Part shown: positions 57,331-64,000 of the stretch, piece after piece | How positions within the stretch are numbered: position 1 is the stretch's first letter | Layout: the number at the start of each line of letters is the position of its first letter | Assembly (NCBI RefSeq): GCF_902713425.1 | Contig: NC_081214.1 | Location: forward strand, 22,402,208 to 22,466,207 | Direction: 5' to 3' | Source of the DNA: Acipenser ruthenus | Lineage: Eukaryota; Chordata; Actinopteri; Acipenseriformes; Acipenseridae | DNA length: 64,000 nucleotides | The notes under the pieces: model-generated | The model's database searches: none | Told to the model about the DNA's origin: nothing | What the model saw: the letters and a program-made list of their open reading frames with translations, nothing else | Made by a program: the position numbers and the translations under genes

Positions 57331-60300
57331 TCCATTTTCGAAAGCACTAAGAACTATAAATAAGATACAAGAAACAAAACAAGAATCTAACTCCAAATAC
57401 TATGTTAAGTAACGGGCTTTAGTACAGTTATTTACAGACGTTGTTTGAAAAGCAGAAGCACTGCTTTGACAGTTAATTTTGACAGTTGGAAAATGAGGCA
57501 AGCACTCTATTGTAGTTTAAACACACACACACACACAAAAACAACTAGATCTGAAGTGCTTTCTACTGGCCAGCACAGGGTTACAATGTTGCCACAGGCA
57601 CATGTAGCAAATAGTGCTATAAATAAGGGTTCTTAAGCATCCAGTATAAATCACGAATGCACATAATGACCTTATTATCAAGAACATTCAATCCACTGAC
57701 AACCTTCAGGCTGCCGTGTCATATTCTGCATGATTTTCTAACACCATGAATCTATATCGTCTCCCCACGCTAAACTGTACTCAGAATTACAGCACGGTCT
57801 TGGAGATGCATTACATGTGTCCAGCATACAGAATACGTTTCCAGTAGACCAGAAACCAGAGTCTTTTCAATCAAAATACCTAATCGTTGCTATTGAGAAG
57901 TATGGGACTTTTCACCTGAACTACAAGAAGCATTTCACCCAGAACCATACCAAGACCATTTAACAGTGCAGCCCTGCTTTGCTTGCCCAAATACCTTTTT
58001 AAAACAATCAAACTATTGATAACTTTGTTGCTACCTAAATTGCTTTAGGTATGACTAGCGTGCCAGTGGCATACTACAAATAAAGTGTTTTGAACTCATG
58101 AAATCATGAACACATTCGGTGTACAAGACCTTTACAATAAAGACAACCTGAGGCTGCATGCCGTCCTCATCTTGTCTGGATTAGCCCAGCGCACTTATAT
58201 ATCACTCTCCCAGATCCAGACTGCCCTAGCTTAAGGGATCTGTGCATGCAGAGACAGCAGTCAGCCTCTGGGGGTGCAATGGGAATGTATTCATATGAAA
58301 GCATGATCTGTTATAAAAATAAAGTGAAGTCTGCTTGTTGTCACCACAGGATGGAGTTAGAATAAAAACAGCGGTGTCCTCTACAAAATGAAATCAATAA
58401 CTTCCTCCATAACAAAACAACCATCCCTGAACCGCAGTGCCACACATTGCCATGCACCCATGCCCAGGGAACGTCGAAGTGTCCAGCCATGCATGTGTTT
58501 TTTACCCACTATAAATCACATTTTTGTTCTCAATCCTCCTTTATTATTTTTGACACAGTTAAATGTTGAGATACAGTTCAGGTTTGGTCCCTGTTAGGTC
58601 AGGGGGTCAGATTGACACAGGGATATTTTTTCAGCCCTGTTGACCCCCACACCCGCAGTTACACACTTTTTACTAATACAGTAGTAAAGTTACTGTACGT
58701 CATAAAGCAGATTCCACTGAACGTTCATATTCTACCAAAATATGAAAAGAAATGAAAATGAATTTAACATGGTGACAAACATGTTTGCTAAAATGGGCTT
58801 TTTCCATTGGCTGCACTGTAAATGCATTATTTCTTTAAGAGAATGGCACTGTTTCTCCTAAGGGTGAAGTCAAATCCTCCTTTTCTGCACACATCAGATG
58901 CGGAGGGCTGTTAGTTACAGGGAAAAACACACCTATCACTATACGTTACATTTACCCCCATACATAAGCACTGGGCAGGTGAGCTAAGAATCCTACTGAA
59001 TGCTAAAATTCATCCTCAAAACACTAAAGTAAAAAGTCAGTGGAACAATGTGCTAAACCTCAACTCTGCAACTGGGATATTTCACAGTGAAAGATAGACA
59101 GAACTACATTTCCTATGCATGAGCCACATAGTGACATATCTGGAATCAGGGTTTAGGTCAGCACTTTTCCTACACGGAATTCAATTTTACATCAATACAA
59201 TTAAGCACTTTAAATATCTATCCCTTTTTTATTCCCTTCAGCTGATTATCTTCTTTTCTTACACTCTACTGTACAGAACATTGTGTTACTTTGGCGGATC
59301 TACACTAATTGGCTTGGTGGCCTTAAGGAGTCAACTGGCTGTGAAAGGAAAAAAAAAAGGAAGATAATATGTCAAATATCCAGCACCATGTTTCAGAAAT
59401 ATCCTCTTTTCAGACAGCAGACAGATCACTCCCCTTCTCTCTCTAACACAGAAACTACAATTCAAGATTAATTTCCATTATAAAAAGCATTGCCTACTCT
59501 TCAACATTATTCAAATAGTGTATATTATTCAATATATATATGCCGAGCTGTTAATTATGGACATCAACCTGTGAACGGGAGAGAATGACTCTACCTCCCG
59601 ACCTGGAAGAGTGCTAAGTAAGGTTGGTGGTACGCCTTCATAGGGACGGGCCGACCGTAGGATGGAACCTGAAGTTGGCCATCTTGGTGAAAGGGCGGAG
59701 CTCTGCAAGACTGCTAAACAACTCTAGTGTGATCAGATGTGGTGTGCGCTGGGATTGGATAAAGCGTGGCGCCGGGCTGATCACAGGGAGGAGTTTGGCA
59801 GCACAAAGGGGGCGCAGCTACGGGAGTACGGTCCCTCGCTACTGATGTGTTTTTGTATTGCAGAGGGAGACTGATCGGGAGCTGGTGCTAACAAGCCAGC
59901 ACAACCACCCAGGATTTCAACACTGCCACAACACCGCAACTGGGAGCACCTGCCTTTTCATGAGCACCTGTATTACTGTGTGAGACGTAAATAAACTGTA
60001 TTGTACAGACCCTCTGTTAGGACATCATTCCTGCACTACTTACATTCTTACACGACTTTATCAGTTAAAAAACATGAAAGCTGGATGTTTCTGCTAAACA
60101 TGAAAATCAATACAAGAAAATAGCCAAAGCCATTCATGACCTTGCTTTTCTATTGAAGGAATAGGCTTACATAAATGCTGAACATGCAGAAGTAACAGTA
60201 TGCAGTAATGGGTTCAAGATAGAAAAAAACAAACATTACATTTAATGATTTTCTTTTACAACTTGTATTCTGGACATTGCTGTTTCTACTTTATTGTCTG

Positions 60301-61225
60301 TTTTTATTCTTAAGTTAATAAAAAAAATTTAAAAATGAATAGCACAGGCTTTAAACCAGTTTGATGACTCACTGACCCTAACCCACCTTGTCTTAACCAT
60401 TCCGCTCCGGTGAACATTCAAAATACCCACCAAAAGTACACCGTATTACACCTTTCTAAACAGCTGAGAATCTGAAGATATTAACAGAATAACGTTTTCA
60501 CTCTATGATGAAATATACCCTACAATTACCTAGTTTGAATGTTAAAAATATTTTTTCTTTCATAAATGTCTCTAAGTGTAATTTAGGTGATCTGCTACCT
60601 AAAAACTGTAAAAGCATCAGTGGTAACCACAACTCACGAACTAGGATCAGAAAGAATTCTATAAATACTGGGTCTGGTTTTCATTTCACACCAGATTGTT
60701 TGTCAGGTGCATTCTTGTATGTAAAGCAATTTCGTCTGCTCTCCGGTAATGCTGCGCTCTAAAATCATGGTATATACGGAAACCCAAACCTAAGATGCTG
60801 AACTGCTGCACGTATCTCTAACAACTTGAAACAGTTGCTTCACATTCTAGGAAACCGATGCCTTGCAGTTCAAAGAGCATCTCGTTTTGCAAATGCTTAT
60901 CTTGGAATATAATCTGTAACTTGATTTCTATTTCATTTTTTTCCTAATCCAACTATGGGTAACAGAACTTATTAAAAGAATACTTTCATACAAAAAGTAA
61001 CCAGCTAAACGTTATAGTTCACCTACCACAATTAAAAAAGAGAGATTTAAGTGCCCAAGGTTGCTTACTAAAACCTAGCTGCCTCAGGCCACCAAGCCAG
61101 TGCTACGTTGAGATGTCCTACATACATGACTCAGATTCACACCCGACATGGTTTTAGAGTAGGAGTTTGTCTTGGACCACAAAGAGCAGAAAAAAAAAAA
61201 AAAACTTGCTGTCTGCAAACTGCTT
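57331..61225 (-). other. Presumed ZBTB33 3' UTR and flank
   Basis: AT-rich non-coding sequence with a probable solo LTR at 59549-60052. No other gene was recognised. Confidence 0.5.
59549..60052 (+). mobile_element. Probable solo LTR (retroviral/LTR-retrotransposon fossil)
   Basis: About 504 bp beginning TGTTAATTATGG and ending TTACATTCTTACA, so TG...CA bounded. It is more CpG-rich than its surroundings, with an AATAAA near the 3' end followed by about 55 bp. The flanking bases CGAGC and CGACT are only partly alike. No internal coding region adjoins it, so it appears to be a lone terminal repeat. Family is undetermined; age is moderate judging from the imperfect flanks. Confidence 0.5.
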
Positions 61226-63274
61226 TCAGTAGGACTCTGGTATAACAAATTCAAACTCGGAAGTGCCTTCAGAGGGATGTACGTAAGTCGCTGGCTGCCC
61301 CGACCCAGGATGGACAAAAATATCATCCCAGTGCACTACCTGCTTGCCCGTTGCGAGCGGCTGGGAGCCTGGGCTGAACCCGGACCCCGCTTTGCTGGGA
61401 TCCACATGGTACACAAGTCCGTCCTCGTTTATAATGGGTATTCCACCCGAGGGGTTGGAGACGTAGGAGTACGGCCTGAGCTGCAAGGATTTGCAAGGGA
61501 GCAGACGGTACAATTTGGATTCGTTGTCGTCCTTCTCCTTTTTCCCAGAGGGATCCTGGTTGTGAACGGACTTGCAGTGCGAGGACAACACCTGGTAGTT
61601 GATGAAATACTCTTCACAAAGCAAGCACTGGTAGCGGCGCTCTCCTGTGTGATGGATCTCGTGCTTCGTTCTGTACTCGGCGAGAGCGAACACCTTGTCA
61701 CAGTAGCGGCACGGGTACTTCCTCTCCCAGGAGTGGGTGTTGAAGTGCCGCCTCAAGCTCGTCAGGCACACGTACGACCGCTTGCAAACAATACAGATAT
61801 AAAAGATCCGTCCGTCCATAATCAGCTCATAATGGTCATCGTGCTTCACTCTGATCTTTTTCCGGCTTGGGGAGGTGTCCAGCTCGTCACTTGTAGCCAT
61901 TCTGGATTTCTTCCCCCCACCGGATTGGGAATCTCCTTCCCCGGGGTCGTCTTTCACTGGAATGACGATGTCATAGGTGTTCTCTCCAATATTAGCGTAC
62001 ACCTTGCACCCAGTTGACAAAGCGTCGATTTCAGCACCTTTGTCCAAGGTTATGATCTTCTTCCCACCCGTGATGTTTTCAGAGCCCTTCAACTCAGCGG
62101 CTCCATTTATGGAACGGCTTGCCGACCCTATGTCTGAGAGCTTGATTTTGAATTCCCCAGGTTTGCTTGCAGCGTTCTCTAAGAGAGCGATCACCTGCTT
62201 CTTCTGGACTCCTCTGGCTTCATGGTTTTCCTTTGCTTTAGTGCTGGGGTACATGCCTGTTGGGGAACTAGTCACTGGAACTGGGGTGGATGGGGGACTG
62301 CAGAAGCTGTCCCAAGATGAAGAGCCGGTTGGAGAGGCAAGATTCATGCTGGTGTCAGGACTTTCATGCTCCGGGAGGGAGGCGAGGGAACTGGAGTCAG
62401 GCTGGTTATGTGAAGAGCTTGTGCCAGGTGCTGGATTAGCTTCCTCCTGTTCACTAAAGGGTATTGTTACCACACTAGAGTTTTTCTCAGTATTACCCTG
62501 AATCAACCTAGAGGAGCTAACAGGATCAGGCGGACTGTTTTCTGCTGTCTCCTCTTCTTCTAGGTCGATAATTTCAGAAGGGTTGGTCTGACCTTGTGTC
62601 GCTGTGCTGTTGGACTGACATTGTGTCGCTGTGCTGCTGGATACACCAGATTTTGGGGGTGTAATTTCAGAGCAGAAGATGACATCATCGCTATCTGAAT
62701 CATCGTCAACAAAACCTTCGGACTGCTTGAATTCCTCGCTGGACAGAGAGAAGGCCTCAGTTATAATGGGCATGGCCTCACCACCTGCCTCTTGGGTAAT
62801 TAGATCATTTTTGGCTGGGATATTTTGCGAGCCTGGGCCTTTGGATGCTGAACTGGAACCCACACCGTCCGGTACAGAATCTTTTGACAAACCAGGTAAT
62901 CCTTTGACCTGGGAGAGGGGCAAACCCAGGTTAGCAATGAATTTGACTCCTAGCGTCTGACCAGACTTAATGAGCTCCTCCAGAATATCCGATCGGACCC
63001 GGATGATTTTTGAACTGTAAATGTAATTCAGTATTTCTTCAAAAATCTCTGCCTTTATGAAGTTAAGCTCAATCACCTGGCCAGCAACTGAAAAAAGCTG
63101 ATGGAAGTAAGTGCTGGAAGACGACAGGATGTTTTTGTGGGCTCTGAATTTACGGTCCTGTACGATAATGGTAACATCGCAGAAGAGTCCAGTGCTGCGC
63201 TGCTCATTGAGAGCCTTCAAGAGTGTCCCAGAGTACTGAGAGTCCGCTGCTGAAATTAGCTTAATGCTCGCCAT
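61226..63274 (-). CDS. ZBTB33: Kaiso, BTB/POZ zinc-finger methyl-CpG repressor
   Basis: Transcriptional regulator that binds methylated CGCG pairs and the TCCTGCNA Kaiso site, recruits NCoR and interacts with p120-catenin. A single coding exon of 682 aa (human 672). The BTB domain covers about residues 1-120 (LFCDVTIIVQDRKFRAHKN, then STYFHQLFSVAGQ). A long acidic, Ser-rich linker follows. Three C2H2 fingers lie at about residues 490-570: CIVC with HFNTH, CRYC with HEIHH, CLLC with HCKSVH, all ligands present. A conserved C-terminal extension after finger 3 is kept. The start chosen is the ATG at 63274 (MASIKLISAADSQYSG, human MESRKLISATDIQYSG). The open frame continues upstream to 63391, but a splice acceptor (TTGCAG) sits two bases before the ATG, so the upstream part is probably intron. 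It converges with TMEM255A. Confidence 0.96.
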   Translation of the reverse strand: MASIKLISAADSQYSGTLLKALNEQRSTGLFCDVTIIVQDRKFRAHKNILSSSSTYFHQLFSVAGQVIELNFIKAEIFEEILNYIYSSKIIRVRSDILEELIKSGQTLGVKFIANLGLPLSQVKGLPGLSKDSVPDGVGSSSASKGPGSQNIPAKNDLITQEAGGEAMPIITEAFSLSSEEFKQSEGFVDDDSDSDDVIFCSEITPPKSGVSSSTATQCQSNSTATQGQTNPSEIIDLEEEETAENSPPDPVSSSRLIQGNTEKNSSVVTIPFSEQEEANPAPGTSSSHNQPDSSSLASLPEHESPDTSMNLASPTGSSSWDSFCSPPSTPVPVTSSPTGMYPSTKAKENHEARGVQKKQVIALLENAASKPGEFKIKLSDIGSASRSINGAAELKGSENITGGKKIITLDKGAEIDALSTGCKVYANIGENTYDIVIPVKDDPGEGDSQSGGGKKSRMATSDELDTSPSRKKIRVKHDDHYELIMDGRIFYICIVCKRSYVCLTSLRRHFNTHSWERKYPCRYCDKVFALAEYRTKHEIHHTGERRYQCLLCEEYFINYQVLSSHCKSVHNQDPSGKKEKDDNESKLYRLLPCKSLQLRPYSYVSNPSGGIPIINEDGLVYHVDPSKAGSGFSPGSQPLATGKQVVHWDDIFVHPGSGQPATYVHPSEGTSEFEFVIPESY

Positions 63275-64000
63275 CCCTGCAAGTTGAAAGGAGAAATGTT
63301 GCATTAGCAGGCGTCTTACAGAAAGCATTACAAAATAAAAGGATCTCATAACATATGGTACCCGTAACATTCCAGTATAGGATGTCCACATAAAAACAAA
63401 ACTTTACTGTTAAAAAGTGCCATGTACTTTCAATGATTATTTTTTGTACACATGCCTCAGTCCTATTTACTGCATATGAGCAAAATGCACACCACTGGCA
63501 GACAGACGGCCTGTGTTTATTCTGTAACGAAGTACTGGCACGTCAAAGCGCTGATGACAAGCTGTGTTATGGAATAGGAAGTAATAACAAGTAGTACATA
63601 CAGTCCCCCTTCCTATGTGGTTGATTGTTGCACTACAAGCTTTTTTTCATTTTGTAACTCATGCTAAAATCAAAAAGGTAGTATTTGTGAATGTAATAGC
63701 AATTATAGGTGACTATGAAACCCATGTGTCTGTCAAAGCAACAGCATCTATCAGTAATTTGCCCAAATCCCCTCTCCATGCGTGCATATCATAAAGACTC
63801 AATCGGTATCGTTGAAAGTAATTTATTTTGGAAGTCCGTAGGTCAACAAAGTATTGTTAATGCATTTAGTACTGAATGTCTATCCAGCCTCGCCGATTTC
63901 CGTTCTTGTTTACTTTTGTTTATTGTCTAATTCCAGACCATGCTCCACAACGACTACGAATATACTTATTTCGAAGCTGTGGGCTAGACTTTTCCTAATA
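63275..64000 (-). other. ZBTB33 5' intron
   Basis: The polypyrimidine/AG acceptor immediately 5' of the ZBTB33 start implies that this is intron leading to a non-coding exon beyond the window. No promoter-like CpG density or exon is seen. Confidence 0.55.

Noticed and set aside
61172-62960. Plus-strand open frames of up to 281 codons
   Set aside because: They lie antisense to the ZBTB33 coding exon, which has a full BTB domain and three zinc fingers; they show no family resemblance.
63275-63391. N-terminal extension of ZBTB33 to an upstream ATG
   Set aside because: A splice acceptor sits two bases before the ATG at 63274, and the human protein starts at the matching residue.

Overview
The window is vertebrate genomic DNA: multi-exon genes with GT-AG introns and long AT-rich introns and 3' UTRs. 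Five protein genes can be read, CUL4B (+), LAMP2 (+), ATP1B4 (-), TMEM255A (+) and ZBTB33/Kaiso (-). From family knowledge, this is the order and relative orientation of the human Xq24 block, read from the CUL4B end. The proteins are close to human (the CUL4B core is nearly identical), but the interspersed repeats are fish-like: a tRNA-derived SINE with an L2-type tail and small MITEs. I infer a ray-finned fish, probably a non-teleost such as a sturgeon, paddlefish, gar or bowfin; the exact lineage is not established here.

Layout. 1-1015: upstream flank or first intron of CUL4B. 1016-12375: CUL4B, 20 coding exons (861 aa), including an AT-AC minor-spliceosome intron. 12376-18482: CUL4B 3' UTR and intergenic DNA with a SINE, MITE pieces and a long (TA)n tract. 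18483-31558: LAMP2, eight common exons followed by three alternative terminal exons in the order 2B, 2A, 2C; intron 1 carries a 39-bp minisatellite. 31559-35399: converging 3' ends of LAMP2 and ATP1B4. 35400-41958: ATP1B4 (8 coding exons, 332 aa) with a probable 5' UTR exon upstream. 42250-44509: divergent ATP1B4/TMEM255A promoter interval with a CpG-rich stretch. 44510-54466: TMEM255A (8 exons, 346 aa, with a possible 93-nt in-frame retained intron in the last exon); its introns hold piggyBac-like, hAT-like and pogo-like MITEs. 54467-61225: converging 3' UTRs of TMEM255A and ZBTB33, with an unidentified CpG-rich retroposed segment and a probable solo LTR. 61226-63274: ZBTB33, one coding exon (682 aa).

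The genes do not form an operon or a single pathway. CUL4B is a ubiquitin-ligase scaffold, LAMP2 a lysosomal membrane protein (2A is the chaperone-mediated autophagy receptor in mammals), ATP1B4 a Na,K-ATPase beta subunit, TMEM255A a four-pass membrane protein of poorly known function, and ZBTB33 a methyl-CpG-binding repressor. I found no wholly new gene system. The points most worth following are the complete set of LAMP2 alternative tails, the U12 intron, the conserved alternative CUL4B start, the possible TMEM255A exitron and the unidentified retroposed segment at 55476-55646. Exon limits were set by reading splice sites by eye; coding exon lengths sum to whole codons for all five genes.
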